DNA of 64,000 nt from Gari tellinella (lineage: Eukaryota > Mollusca > Bivalvia > Cardiida > Psammobiidae): the NCBI GenBank assembly GCA_922989275.2, contig OV277863.1, forward strand, positions 48,156,999 to 48,220,998, read 5' to 3'. Shown one piece after another: positions 32,261-42,568 of this stretch. Below the pieces are notes generated by a model. The model saw nothing but the letters and a program-made list of their open reading frames with translations, searched no databases and was not told where the DNA came from. Both the position numbers and the translations under genes were made by a program. Position 1 is the first letter of the stretch; each line of letters opens with the position of its first letter.

Positions 32261-32580
32261 TTAACCCATTACCCTATAGATCTAGCTTGTTTCTAGTATT
32301 TAAGGAAAGGTGTTTTACTTTCAGCCTACTTTAAGCTACCATCTACTGGCATTATGCTCCGTATTCATGACTGTACAAACTGGAACTATTTACTAGTGTC
32401 TGGGTATATTAAAGGCATAAAAAGGTGTACGTATGAGGTACTGGGTTAAGCTACCATCTGCTAGGATATAGAAGATATTTCTATGGCGCCTATACATGAT
32501 AGGGGAAATTTTTCTTCATTGTATGAATAAATTAAAGGTCATCGGACATAACATCTATGGAGCAGCTGATTAAATTTACA
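32261..32580. mobile_element. MITE family D remnants
   Basis: A D-like element bounded by TTAA (32261-32264, 32445-32448) that has lost its left hairpin arm, followed by a second D right half (GCTACCATCTGCTAGGATAT). Confidence 0.55.
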
Positions 32581-33430
32581 AAACAATCTGAATATGAAAA
32601 TGAATTAACAAATCAAAAAGAATTAAAAACTTAATGCGATAACAAAATTATAAACAAAATAAAACATAACAAAAGATCTTTATTGCAGATATAACAATCA
32701 CAAGATGACTTTGTATGCCCTCATGGTCACCGGTGTCACATTTTTGTGTTGTTTTATTCAACCTTAACATTATAATTTGACATCTGGTGATTCTAAGAGC
32801 CGATTAATCTGAGTTTCCTTAAAAAATGATAATGAAAAAAAGCGTCAAACAATTTGAGTCCAGCGGAGATGACAACTTACTCGATCTGCTTATGGATACA
32901 AACTGCAATTTACAACTAGTATCATAAATTTGGCTGCAGAAAGCAGAAGGTTGATACCTAGAAATACTGTCCAAAATCAACAGCTCATACTCGCTAAACT
33001 TAAAACTACCATTTCCTCTCAAAGTTGAATTGTGGTTGAATCACATTTTACTTTAAAATAAGGATATGCTTGACTTATACAAGCTCAATTTATTGAAAGT
33101 TCAACTTTGAAATATGGGTAAGTTTGACGAAAGGAGTTTGAGTTATTGTGGTTTAAATGTTTTTAAATAGCAATCCTACAATTTTACAAAACAAATTATC
33201 ACAGCCTGTTTCAAAAGCACTTGTCCAGTCGAGCAAGGTTATGAGTAAATCTACTTGCCCAAAATGGTTTCCCCATGCCCGACATTGGAGTGTAATTTGG
33301 ATTTAAAAAGTACATAATCTTCTTGTAATGCTTGAATGACATTTAACATTTTGCATGCTGGGTAATTTATTTTATCGAAACAATTGTGGTGTGCTACTAT
33401 ATCTACTCTTAAATAGAATTTTCAAATTTC
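32581..33430. other. AT-rich region with a pogo-MITE fragment
   Basis: 33060-33150 contains TTTGAAATATGGGTAAGTTT and GAGTTTGAGTTATTG, half of a family E element. Nothing else is recognised. Confidence 0.35.
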
Positions 33431-33439
33431 ATTTCAAAA

Positions 33440-33795
33440 CAGGGTCAGATTGTCCAACAGTTTGGATCCTGATTAGACGCCGCATAATGTAGCATCTCAT
33501 CTGGATCAAAACAGCTTCAGGGCTGCCATTTCTCCGGATTTTTCCTAAATCTTCGGATTTTTTTCTGGTACATGGTAGCTTAAAGCAGGCTGAAAGAAAA
33601 GCAGAATGCGCCTTAAGGCGCATTCTGCTTTACTTTCAGCCTGCTTTAAGTAGTCACATGTCAACAAAACTAGAAACAGGCTACGTGGTAAAGGTACGAT
33701 TCGTAAAATCGCACTTGAAAAATGCAAATTTGGAAATCTTAGGATTTTTCAAGCCAACTTATGGCAGCCCTGCAGCTTGCAAAGGTAAACATGGT
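33440..33795. repeat. Hairpin core interrupted by a hAT-like MITE
   Basis: The left arm CAACAGTTTGGATCCTGATT (33452) and degraded stem continue to AAACAGCTT at 33517. The rest of the arm (CAGCTTGCAAAGG) resumes after the inserted MITE. Confidence 0.5.
33518..33772. mobile_element. hAT-like MITE carrying a family D hairpin
   Basis: Ends CAGGGCTGCCAT / ATGGCAGCCCTG are flanked by a 6-bp direct repeat CAGCTT. A family D hairpin (33567-33694, GCAGGCTGAAAGAAAAGC and complement) lies in its middle. Confidence 0.6.
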
Positions 33796-34526
33796 TTTGT
33801 GGCTAGCGTGCAAAGAGTTAAAGAAGATAAGGATACACAATGAAAGCAGATATTGGAATGTTTTTAATGAAGCAAATGGTAAGATATACAGAAAGCCTAT
33901 GAGACATTTTATATTTTAAATACTCATGTACATGTAATACTTGTTTTATCCCAGATATATCAATTTTAATAAGCTCTGTTTCCTATGATACGGAAATAAG
34001 CACATTTGTATAATATAATTATAAACATCTTTCTTTAACCTTTAGCATAGACTGACTTGAGCATTTGTACATTTTTGCATTTTTATGAATGTAAGGCAGA
34101 CGAAGTTGTATTAATTATATGACCGGCTGTCTTGATATGAGTTATTGCGTCACATCAAAATAGTTGGGTTCCTCGGAACACGTGTGTCACCTGCCAGCAA
34201 CTATCAGTCGAACAAGAGTTTTTAATGAACCCAACTGCACAAGTAAAGCTAGGTGGGTAAGCTTTAATATTAACACATTTACAGTTTTGTTGAAAACATA
34301 TGGGCAAGGCCGAGATATCACTGAATAAATTAGATCCCTGACGAATGACACTTACATCATTCTGTAATGCATGAATTTCTGCTAAAAAATCACAAGTGTT
34401 AAGGTGGTTTGACAGCGGGCGGCCCGCATCTCGAGTTCCGGAAATGCTGATGACTTTCACCTGCTCTTTGCGGCACGTGCTTATAGTAGAAAATTTAGAT
34501 AAAGAAAAGTTTGATCTTACTCAGTG
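33796..34526. other. Unassigned region
   Basis: No supported gene. The minus-strand ORF at 34155-34460 has no recognisable domain. Confidence 0.35.
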
Positions 34527-34606
34527 TCTGCTCTGTTAGCGCAGTGGATACGGTGATAGACTTGCAATCCAAAGGTTCTGGGTTCGATTCCCACTCGCTT
34601 CAAAAC
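34527..34606 (+). other. tRNA-like sequence, probably SINE head or tRNA pseudogene
   Basis: A-box-like TTAGCGCAGTGGATA and B-box GGGTTCGATTCCCAC are 40 bp apart, with an anticodon-arm-like segment GACTTGCAATCC between them. The acceptor and D stems pair poorly, so I do not call a functional tRNA. Confidence 0.35.
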
Positions 34607-35700
34607 TTTTTTTTTAACAAATTGTCTGATTTTAGTGACTAGTCATTTCATAACGCAGTGATCAAATGACAGGCTATGTTTAGTCAAGTAATAATGAATA
34701 ATATCAGATGCAAGTATAGTCAAGTGACAGCTAAATTTGTGAGTATTTATAGCCTATATGACAGATGGCAGCTTAACACAGGACAAAAATAATGCTAAAA
34801 GATAGATCCTAAAGGAGCTGTTATGCATTACTTTTGTTATGCATTAAGCAGTCACTTGCCTTTAAAGATCTACAGGCTACCGTTTTCAATGGTCCCTTAT
34901 TACAGGTTTGACTTATGGTATTATTTAGAGCTGACGGCATTTTAAAGTTGAACTCAAGGGAGGTTACTCGTTTTGTGTTTACATTTTGTCAGAATTTCAG
35001 GAAATCATGTATAAAATGTAAATTCCACTGTAGATTTTCATTAAATTTTTGTGACTAGTAGAATTAAGTTATATCTATCTAATAAGAGTAAAATAAGTGT
35101 ACGTTAAACAGCTAGATTTTTTGTAATTTGAGATTTTCAGAATTTGACTTTTTTTAAATATTGATATTTCCAACAAATATGTCATAAAATACTTTTGTTT
35201 GCCCAATATCTTATAGTCTATGTACAGTTTACTTGAATGTACAGAAATTATTGAGTTATATCATTTTATAAAGAAAATATTCCTGTTTATCAAAAAAGGA
35301 GCTTTTTTCGACAAAAGGTCCTGTCAGAAAAAAACGGCACTGTAACTTTTTTTTATTTTAACGATTTTTCACTCTCCATATGGTATATTTCAATTTAATC
35401 AAGGTTTCAAAGAATTCTGACACAGAATAAGCTGACCCGCGAACCACCTTAAGGTATTTTCCCGACTTATCTCGGCATTTTCCGTGTACAATTTATTTTC
35501 AAGGGCCTATACTCTGAAAATACAAATAATGACAACTTGATTTACAAAACCGTAACTATAATATTAGAAGCGACCAAACGTAATCCGAAACATTGCAACA
35601 AGCCTAGGGACAGCCTTGGTATAAGTTTTGTAAGAAAACGCAACCCAAGCTATATTAAAGAGAACTGGCGAGTGTTGACCGAACATAATTAAAGTTCTGG
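34607..35700. other. Unassigned AT-rich region
   Basis: 34740-34890 faintly resembles a family D element (GGCAGCTTAACACAGGACA and TTATGCATTAAGCAGTC). Otherwise nothing is recognised. Confidence 0.35.
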
Positions 35701-35720
35701 AGATATATGTAGCCGAAAAA

Positions 35721-36028
35721 ATGCAAAATAGGTGCCGACTTTCAAATGACGTGAATTTTGCAAAGAATGTCATCCGCTATGGATGGAGAAATGGGCACCG
35801 GATAGTTGAGTTTGGCAAACTATCTTCTCTGAAATACTGCTTTACATGTAAGATAGGCCCTGTATCATTGACGTATGACAGTGATGTTGGGGAGTTACCA
35901 AAATGTCTTATTGGATTTCTGTATGTCAGATGTCAAAGCAGAGAAGTCAACATTGTTTAGTCAAACAGGATTTACCATGAGCAGCATAGGAAAGGAATGG
36001 GGTGCTTTTCAGTCAATACTAAGCTTGG
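35721..36028 (+). pseudogene. Eroded Mutator-like transposase N-terminal segment
   Basis: Read in two frames: WRNGHRIVEFGKLSSLKYC, then a long GEL..CLIGFLYVRCQ stretch, REVNIV, and after a frame change around 35940 a stretch ending in a donor-like CACAG/GTAAAC at 36033. The pattern 'G.RIVE.G.L...L..C..C ... G..LYV.C ... N.V.TG' is what I associate with the N-terminal region of Mutator-like transposases of invertebrates. The frame break and missing catalytic region make it a remnant. The family call is tentative. Confidence 0.35.
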
Positions 36029-36349
36029 CACAGGTAAACAAAGATTGTTTTTTGTGTTATAAACCATCTTCCTCATACTGCGAGTAGGTATGATTCCATA
36101 ATTAAGAGTTATTATAAATGGAATTATAGATGGCAGAAACTGACGTTAACAACAAACAAACGAACTATCTCACACCAAAAAGCAATGCATGCTGAATTAT
36201 AGATCTAGCTACTGGCTGTGAATTGATAGATCATATTAACTCTTTAGTGCAAAAGGTCCTTTCTGCCTTCTATTTGTAATTATAAATAGCCCCTTTTCTG
36301 AACTGAGGGGTAATAAATAATGCAAAGTTTATTGCAGTTTTATTTTTAT

Positions 36350-37130
36350 TTATTAGTTTGAGGGAATACGATGTCACATATTACACAGATAGCAGCTGTA
36401 GGACCACAATCAAAAGCAAGATTCAACACGTAAAGATTCAACATGTAAAACATAAAGTGCAAGTATCTGCTGAAGCCCATCGGATCACTGGGATTGTAGT
36501 AAGCGATTCTGGTAATATGACATTACATGGTGAGACAGTTCAAAACTCAGGTGTGACATCAGCATCAAATAGTTTTATTTCATGGCTTAGCCGCTATCAC
36601 AATGTGGTTTAAAGTGGTGCACAATATTCGACGTTTTTGACTTCCCGGTGTTGGCTTTCTACGACGGAAAGTATTGGTGCAGTGGAAACGTTTTGTGATA
36701 CAGTGGTAAGTTTCATTGACAGTTAAGAGGTGTTTAAGAAAGTTTTTTTTTCAAAAGAAGGCTCCTTCAAGCAGGAGGACCTTGTAAAGAAATTCCTGGA
36801 CACATCATACAGTGCACACGACGTCATTAATGATTCCTTTCCATCCATGGCTGTATACAATCAGAGACTGTTCAACAAAGCAAAACCTAAACATGTAGAT
36901 TCTCCGAGTCCTTTGCTTGCAGAAGGAGTAATGAAACACTTAACTGCATAGAACGTAGCAGCTTCAGGACTCAATTTGAACCATATCCGGGTGATATTTA
37001 AAAGAGATGGAGAGGTTTGTTTACTAAACACTTTCAGTTAAAAACAGTGAAGGACAACCTCGAGTGACAAACACAAAACGAGTTTTGGAGAATGTAATTC
37101 CAAAACTGATCACTTTTTTCAACAATGACC
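36350..37130 (+). pseudogene. Unidentified coding remnants
   Basis: Open stretches at 36358-36612 and 36730-36951 (KEGSFKQEDLVKKFLDTSYS; KAKPKHVDSPSPLLAEGVMK) have protein-like composition. The second continues past a TAG at 36949 as NVAASGLNLNHIRVIFKRDG and, after a break, TNTKRVLENVIPKLITFF. This is a decayed protein-coding sequence, perhaps one gene together with 35721-36028, but I do not recognise the family. Confidence 0.4.
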
Positions 37131-37149
37131 AAACATGAATTTACAACAT

Positions 37150-37335
37150 TATATAGGGCTCCAGATAAGAACCATTTATTTCTGACAATGTTCTCCTTTT
37201 AGATGCCTCAACCAAATCCTTTGTTTTGATACTCATTAGAATTGGTGCAAGCAATAACATTAAGTAATACTATTTGGTTCGATGGAGGCATAAGGATTTT
37301 AGTTTTTGAAATAAGCTCTGATTATAAGCCCATGT
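37150..37335. mobile_element. MITE family L, copy 2
   Basis: AGGGCTCCAGATAAG at 37157, ATACTCATTAGAATTGGTG and GATTTTAGTTTTTGAAATAA align with 13786-13975. The right end has decayed. Confidence 0.5.
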
Positions 37336-37357
37336 AAAGTCATGTTCCTAGTTTTGA

Positions 37358-38975
37358 CAAGAGGGCCATGGCCCTTAATTCGCTCACCTGAGGTCATTGT
37401 GCCTTAGCTTACTAGGCAAGGCAACATTTTAATACAGCTGTAAATGGAATTATCTTCCAGACAAAAAAAACCATGACAAATTGGAATAACTTAAAAAAAA
37501 TATTGTTGGCAGGGTTATGGCCCTTATCCATGACACTTCCTCTTATCATTAAGCTACATGTATTTCCATATGATTATTTATTGCACATTCTGCTTTACTT
37601 TCAACCTGCTTTAAGTTATCATCTACTAAGATATAGAAACTATTTCTTATCTCTTACATTTTATGACTGTATGACTATGGAATTATTTTCTTTAGAGGAG
37701 GAATAAATTAAAGGCGTAAAAAGGCATAATTATGTATGGGGTAATGGGTTAACATCAGTAGAACTGGAGTTATCTCCAGGACAAGAAAATATGACAATGG
37801 GAAATAATTCAAAAATGACATTGACCTTTGTAGGACATGACCCAAGTTATAAAGTTTCTAACTTATGTAGTTCCAAAGTTATGGCTAAGATTAAGTTGTG
37901 GACTGACAGACAAACAAATGGACAAACAGACAAAAAAGCAGATAGACAAAAACAATATGCCCCAACTAAGTTGTGCAGGTGCATAAAAATGTAGCAGACA
38001 ACACCATATGTTGCTGTTACAGTGTACCTCAGTTGACCGGAGTTCAGTTATGTAATACAGTTCTGTCAGTTCTGCAGCAGGGGTCTTAACTCTTATAATG
38101 CTGAATTGCTGTCTGCTATACAAACATTGAATGTGAATTATGTAAAAAAAATCATACTTTACATTTTCTAAATTAAAGAAACTATGTAAATAAGTGGCAA
38201 ATAGTTTTGATCCAGATTAGATGCAGCATAATGTGGCATCTGATCTGTATCAAAACTGTTTGCAAATATCAGTGATTTACACTATATAACTCTATGTAAA
38301 ACTGTGAACCCCGGGGCGGGACCAATTTTGACCCCAGGGGCATAATTTTAACAAACTTGATAGAGGACATGTAGGCGATGATATGTGCCATATAGCTAAG
38401 CTCTGGCTCTTGTAGTTTCAGACAAGAAGATTTTTTAAGTTTCCATTGAAAAATCTATTTTTAGCTCCTGTGACCTAGATATGCAACCGACCAGAACCAT
38501 TTGAACAATATTGGTATAAGACATTTAGAAGTGTCACCATGCCAAATATCAAAGCTCTGGCCATATTAGTTTCAGAGGAGAAGACGTTTGAAAATTTCAC
38601 TATATAACTCTATGTTAAACTATGACCCCCAGGGGCGGGGCCAATTTTGACCCCAGGGGCATAATTTGAATTAACTTGATAGAGGACCTGTAGGTGATGC
38701 TATGTGCCAAATATCTAAGCTCTGGTCCTTGTAGTTTCAGACAAGAAGATTTTTTAAGATTTCCTTATTTTAGCACTTTGGTTGCCATGGCAACCAGAGT
38801 TCTACATTGTTTTTAATTCTTTGAACAAATTTGAAAGAGCTTGACCCAAGGAACATTCCTGTAAAGTTTGGTTGAAATCTGTTCAGCGGTATAGGAGGAG
38901 ATGTCATTTGAAGCAATTGTTAACGACGACGGACGACGGACACGGCCATCCCAATAGCTCACCTTGAGCTAAAAA
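37358..38975. mobile_element. Tandem-core (pearl/Helentron-like) element P4a
   Basis: It starts ACAAGAGGGCCATGGCCC with subterminal TTCGCTCACCTGAGG and ends AATAGCTCACCTTGAGCTAAAAA. Inside are a D-family remnant (37580-37752), a GACAGACAAACAAATGG stretch, a hairpin core (38197-38263) and two ~300-bp monomers with GCATAATTT and CTCTGG..CTTGTAGTTTCAG. Much of it is repeated in the same order at 53857-55998. ORFs inside it are not genes. Confidence 0.65.
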
Positions 38976-39172
38976 TAGGTGGCCACTTACAGCAGGTTTA
39001 AAGTAAAGAAGAAAGGTCCGTAGGTGTATTCTGCTTTACTTTTAGCCTGCTTTATCATCAATCTGCTAGAATGTTTCTTATGATACATATTTATGACTAA
39101 TTTTAACTATTTTCTTCAGTGGAGGAATAAATTTTATGCGTGAAAAGGAGTATCTATGGAGTAATCGGTTAA
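38976..39172. mobile_element. MITE family D remnant
   Basis: The hairpin arms (GCAGGTTTAAAGTAAAGAAG; CTGCTTTACTTTTAGCCTGC) and the right end GTAATCGGTTAA are present. The left end abuts P4a. Confidence 0.5.
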
Positions 39173-39299
39173 ATACATGTGTATGCCAGAATACAATGTA
39201 TGCATATTATTCTGATTGTAAGGAATTGTTAGACCTTTGCTAGATCTGTTTTCTTGTATATGATCAACAGTTGTCAAAAGTTGCACTTAAGAAATATAC

Positions 39300-39870
39300 A
39301 GTAAAACCTCTCTATTACAACCACTAAATCGATGAATAATTGATTGTATGCTTAAAGCAAGATGTTCTGTGCTGCAGCCTTTGGGCGTTGGCACAAATGT
39401 TGAAAACCTAACAGAACATGGAAAAGACAAGAACCGTTTTGAGCCCTAAATCACTCGCCTGAAACCATTGATGTAAATGTAAAATATCTTGGAAAGCTAA
39501 GAAATTATGACGATATGCTTATGTCAATTGCTGAGATGTTGCTGTGTGCAAAATATCTAAGCTCAGTGTAACTGTGGTGTAGGAAGATTCTATTAAGTTT
39601 TCATTCAAGAAAAAATATTTTAGTTCCTGTGACCTATATATGCAACAGACCGAAACCACTTGACCAACATTGGTACAGTACCTCTAGAAATTTCACCATG
39701 CCCAGTACACATACAATCTGATCAGGTTTGAGAAATAATGGATATATATAGGGCCTCTAGAGTGAAAACATAAGTTGTTGACAATGGAAGCCTAACGACT
39801 GACATTCAAGTATCACAAAAACTCACCCTAAGCTTTGCTCATGTGAGCTAAATATAGCTGCGAAAACTTT
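39300..39870. repeat. Tandem-core element remnant, related to 61860-62340
   Basis: From about 39370 to 39870 it matches 61390-61600 and 61850-62340 closely (GACGATATGCTTATGTCAAT, CCTCTAGAAATTTCACCATG). It ends with the hairpin ACTCACCCTAAGCTTTGCTC. Confidence 0.6.
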
Positions 39871-39922
39871 TTTTCCTATAGCAACCCACTTTAGCCAAAT
39901 AAAAAATTACCTGTGTTTCCTA

Positions 39923-39949
39923 TTACATGCCCCCCCCCCCCCAAAAAAA
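39923..39949. repeat. Poly-C/poly-A tract
   Basis: About 14 C are followed by 9 A, just outside the large transposon. Confidence 0.85.
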
Positions 39950-39980
39950 AATAGGGACGGACAGTCGGAATATATATATA

Positions 39981-40090
39981 TGTAGGACTCAAATCGAGGG
40001 CCGGTCCCAAATCGAGGGCCGTTTCGAAAATCGAGGGCTGATCCCAAATCGAGGGCCGTTTTCCAACCAAATCGTGGGCCGATTTGTAAA
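39981..40090 (+). repeat. Left terminal inverted repeat of the Ginger-like element
   Basis: It begins TGTAGGACTCAAATCGAGGG and contains five copies of AAATCG(A/T)GGGC(C/T)G at ~20-bp spacing. The reverse complement of 57297-57414 matches it with few mismatches over the first ~80 bp. Confidence 0.8.
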
Positions 40091-40283
40091 CCATATATAA
40101 TTCAGCCATACCTTAAAATTAAAACCCATTATTACAAAATTAGCTTATATGCAGGTTATAAAACGTCTCACAGATCTTTAAATAAACAAACAATATATTA
40201 ACTAGTGGAATTAACACAAATAAAATGTCCCAAAATGGTGGCGCCAAATGACGCGACGTCAAAACAAACGACTTTTGCGCAAG

Positions 40284-40291
40284 TGACGTCA
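40284..40291. promoter_or_regulatory. CRE-like palindrome upstream of candidate first exon
   Basis: TGACGTCA, 29 bp upstream of the ATG at 40321, with a related ACGCGACGTCA shortly before it. This is the consensus for CREB/ATF-type factors and is common in proximal promoters. Its function here is inferred. Confidence 0.4.
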
Positions 40292-40320
40292 CGTATTTTA
40301 CCGTTAAGTGTAAACAAAAA

Positions 40321-40400
40321 ATGGAGTCGCTTATTGACATCGGTGTCCAGTTAATACCAAAAAGAAAAAAAGTACTGTCAAAGGATCCAAATCCTAATTG
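40321..40400 (+). CDS. Candidate first exon of the Ginger-like transposase
   Basis: The ATG at 40321, following ACAAAAA, opens MESLIDIGVQLIPKRKKVLS and stays open to a stop at 40420-40422. A donor could be TG/GTTTTG at 40400-40401, which leaves two bases and would join in phase with 45638, or GA/GTAACT at 40414-40415, which would not. The peptide is basic (KRKK) and not recognised. Its place between the left terminal repeat and the integrase exons, just behind a CRE-like site, is the main support. Intron 1 would then contain the Ty3 insertion. Confidence 0.35.
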
Positions 40401-40429
40401 GTTTTGGGATGAGAGTAACTAATCTGCAA

Positions 40430-40500
40430 TACGTGTGTCGTTAGAGCAAGGGATTTGTAACATCGAGGTTCCGGGTTCGAATCCCGATAGAGGGCAAAAT
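40430..40500 (+). other. tRNA-like remnant
   Basis: It contains the B-box GGGTTCGAATCCCGAT and a rough A-box region GTGTCGTTAGAGCAAGGG. Stems are incomplete. Confidence 0.3.
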
Positions 40501-40632
40501 ATTTTTATCTTATAAAATGTTATTTTATAGACCAAACAGACGCTATGACATAATGTTTTTAAAAATAACAAAATAATCGTGTTCCAATCGATATAAATGT
40601 TGTATGATAACTTAAAGAAACAGCATAAATAG

Positions 40633-40849
40633 TGTGACGGACGTAAGTATGTGATAGAGTGAGGGGGCGAATCGGTATGAATATGACGTTTATGACGTAT
40701 GCATGATTGGAAGAGAGGGCGCGCGTGAGCGTTGTTGTGTGAGTTGGGAGAGTTGAATGGTGACAGTTGGGTGTGCAAACTAAAGGAAATAAAACGAGTA
40801 AATTGTGATTGGAGTTGTTGCTAACTTACTCAGATTGGACCACGTTACA
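40633..40849 (+). repeat. 5' LTR of the Ty3/Gypsy element
   Basis: 217 bp, TGTGACGGACG...CACGTTACA. It contains two TGACGT half-sites and an AATAAA at about 40788 that probably serves as its poly(A) signal. It has 9 bp more than the 3' LTR around GAGTTGGGAGAGTTGAATGG. Confidence 0.93.
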
Positions 40850-40851
40850 AC

Positions 40852-40869
40852 TGGTGGCAGCGGTGGGAT
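40852..40869 (+). other. Primer binding site (tRNA-Leu)
   Basis: TGGTGGCAGCGGTGGGAT, two bases after the LTR, complements the 3' end (..ATCCCACCGCTGCCA-CCA) that I recall for metazoan tRNA-Leu of the AAG/TAG type. Confidence 0.75.
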
Positions 40870-41059
40870 AAAGACCTGTATGCAGAAAAGAAAAGGGAAG
40901 TGAACTTTAATTAATATTGTAGCAATTGTTGACATTGTTTATATCTGGCTAGGCATATCGTCAGACTATAGCTATATTGACTTTGGAATTCTTTAGTGTC
41001 CCAACTGACGTTAACTTTTACAGTGTAGCCAAACAGTGCCTATGTTTAAGACGTTCTAT

Positions 41060-41362
41060 AGATATATCTTACTTCTAAGACCAAACTTCCTCTGACATCA
41101 GCCAATGGTCAACCCCTCGAAACTTGCGGTCAGGTACTATTGGCTTTTGAAGTGGCAGGGAAGAAATTTTACCACAAGGCAATAATCTGCAAGGATTTGG
41201 CACACATGTGCATATGTATTAGGAACAGATTTTCTAGGCAAGACAGGTGCATGTGTTGATTTTTCTGAAGGAACACTTAAAATTCAATCGCGTGCAACAA
41301 AGTTACAGCTTGGAAGAGGAAGTTCCTCCACCGTCTGTCGTATTACAGTCAAAAATACCGTT
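41060..41362 (+). pseudogene. Retropepsin C-terminal remnant
   Basis: In one frame TSANGQPLETCGQVLLAFEV, and in another GTDFLGKTGACVDFSEG, correspond to the second half of a Gypsy aspartic protease. The catalytic D-T/S-G half is not present upstream and a frameshift lies near 41210. From about 41222 the frame is continuous with the RT ORF. Between the primer binding site and 41060 nothing gag-like is seen. Confidence 0.6.
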
Positions 41363-42568
41363 TTGGTGCCGGGAAGGCATGAAATGCTCATACCGGGGAA
41401 AATCAAAACAAATGAGAGGGGGGTACAGTTGTCTTCCATCACAGGTGTTTTTCAGCCAAAGGTAAGATTCTCATCAGGTGATGGTCTTCTTGTGGCTCGC
41501 TCGTTAGCCACATCAAAAGAAAACCAAGTGCCTGTTAGACTAATAAATTTGTCTGACGATGATATAATGCTTTATAAGAACACTAACATTGGCACCTTAT
41601 CTGCAGCTGATTTGCTAGAGGATGCTGAAGGTGTTGTCAGAACGGGATATCCATACCAACATTCAGAGACATCGCTTGGAAGTTACTCCAGAGCAGCATG
41701 TAGCAGCTCAGGGAGTGTGTGCTCTAGGGCAGCATGTAGCAGCTCAGGGAGTGTGTGCTCCACACAACAAACAAAATGGGAGAAAAAGAAATTACTTGCT
41801 GAATGCGATATTCCAGGATCAGACTTGAACCCAAACCAAAGGTTGAAACTTGAACAATTGGTTGCCGAAAATGCAGACTTGTTTTCAAGTGGACCAAATG
41901 ACATTGGGAGAACCAGTCAGATTCAACACACAATCAGGACAAGTGATGCACCTCCTATTCGACTAGCACCACGCAGAGTCCCCATTCATCGGAAAGAAGA
42001 AGTGAAGGGGATGATTGCCGAGATGAAGGAAAATGGTATCATTCAAGCATCAGCTAGTCCATGGGGGTCGCCTGTTGTACTGGTCACCAAGAAGGATGGA
42101 AGCACGAGGTTCTATGTGGACTTCAGGAAGGTGAATGAAGTGACCAAGGCTGATGCATACCCGATCCCACGAATCGATGAAACGTTGGAATCATTAGCAG
42201 GAGCCCGCTATTTCTCAACTCTTGACTTGGCAAGTGGATACTGGCAAGTTGAGATTGACCCAAGGGACAAGGAAAAGACGGCATTTATTACTCCCTATGG
42301 GCTCTATGAATTCAATGTCATGCCATTCGGGCTTTCAGGGGCACCTAGCACCTTTCAAAGGCTTATGGAGGCAGTGTTAGCGGGTGTTCAGTATGAAATT
42401 TGCCTAGTTTATCTGGATGATGTTATAGTGTTCAGTAAGACTTTTGATGAACATATTACAAGACTCAAGTTAGTGTTTGACAAATTTAGGATAGCTAATC
42501 TTAAGATGAAACCGAGGAAATGTAAATTTGCTAGGACCAGTGTCACTTGTCTCGGACATGTTGTTTAA
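41363..42568 (+). pseudogene. Ty3/Gypsy pol: protease-RT linker and reverse transcriptase (ends in nonsense codon)
   Basis: After a linker (with a 39-bp tandem duplication at about 41682-41760, SRAACSSSGSVC twice) the RT domain runs from about 41950. Motifs are SPWGSPVVLVTKKDGSTRF, FSTLDLASGYWQVEI (first catalytic Asp), MPFGLSGAPSTFQRLM, and YLDD at 42410-42421 (catalytic Asp pair). The reading frame meets TAA at 42566-42568 in the middle of the conserved sequence following CLGHVV, and continues in the same frame beyond it. A single nonsense mutation therefore disables the polyprotein. Confidence 0.9.

Noticed and set aside
40419..40778. 119-residue minus-strand ORF
   Set aside because: It runs across the Ty3 insertion boundary and a tRNA-like remnant; not a gene.
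41683..41933. Overlapping ORFs on both strands inside pol
   Set aside because: Shadows of the RT frame and of its 39-bp duplication.
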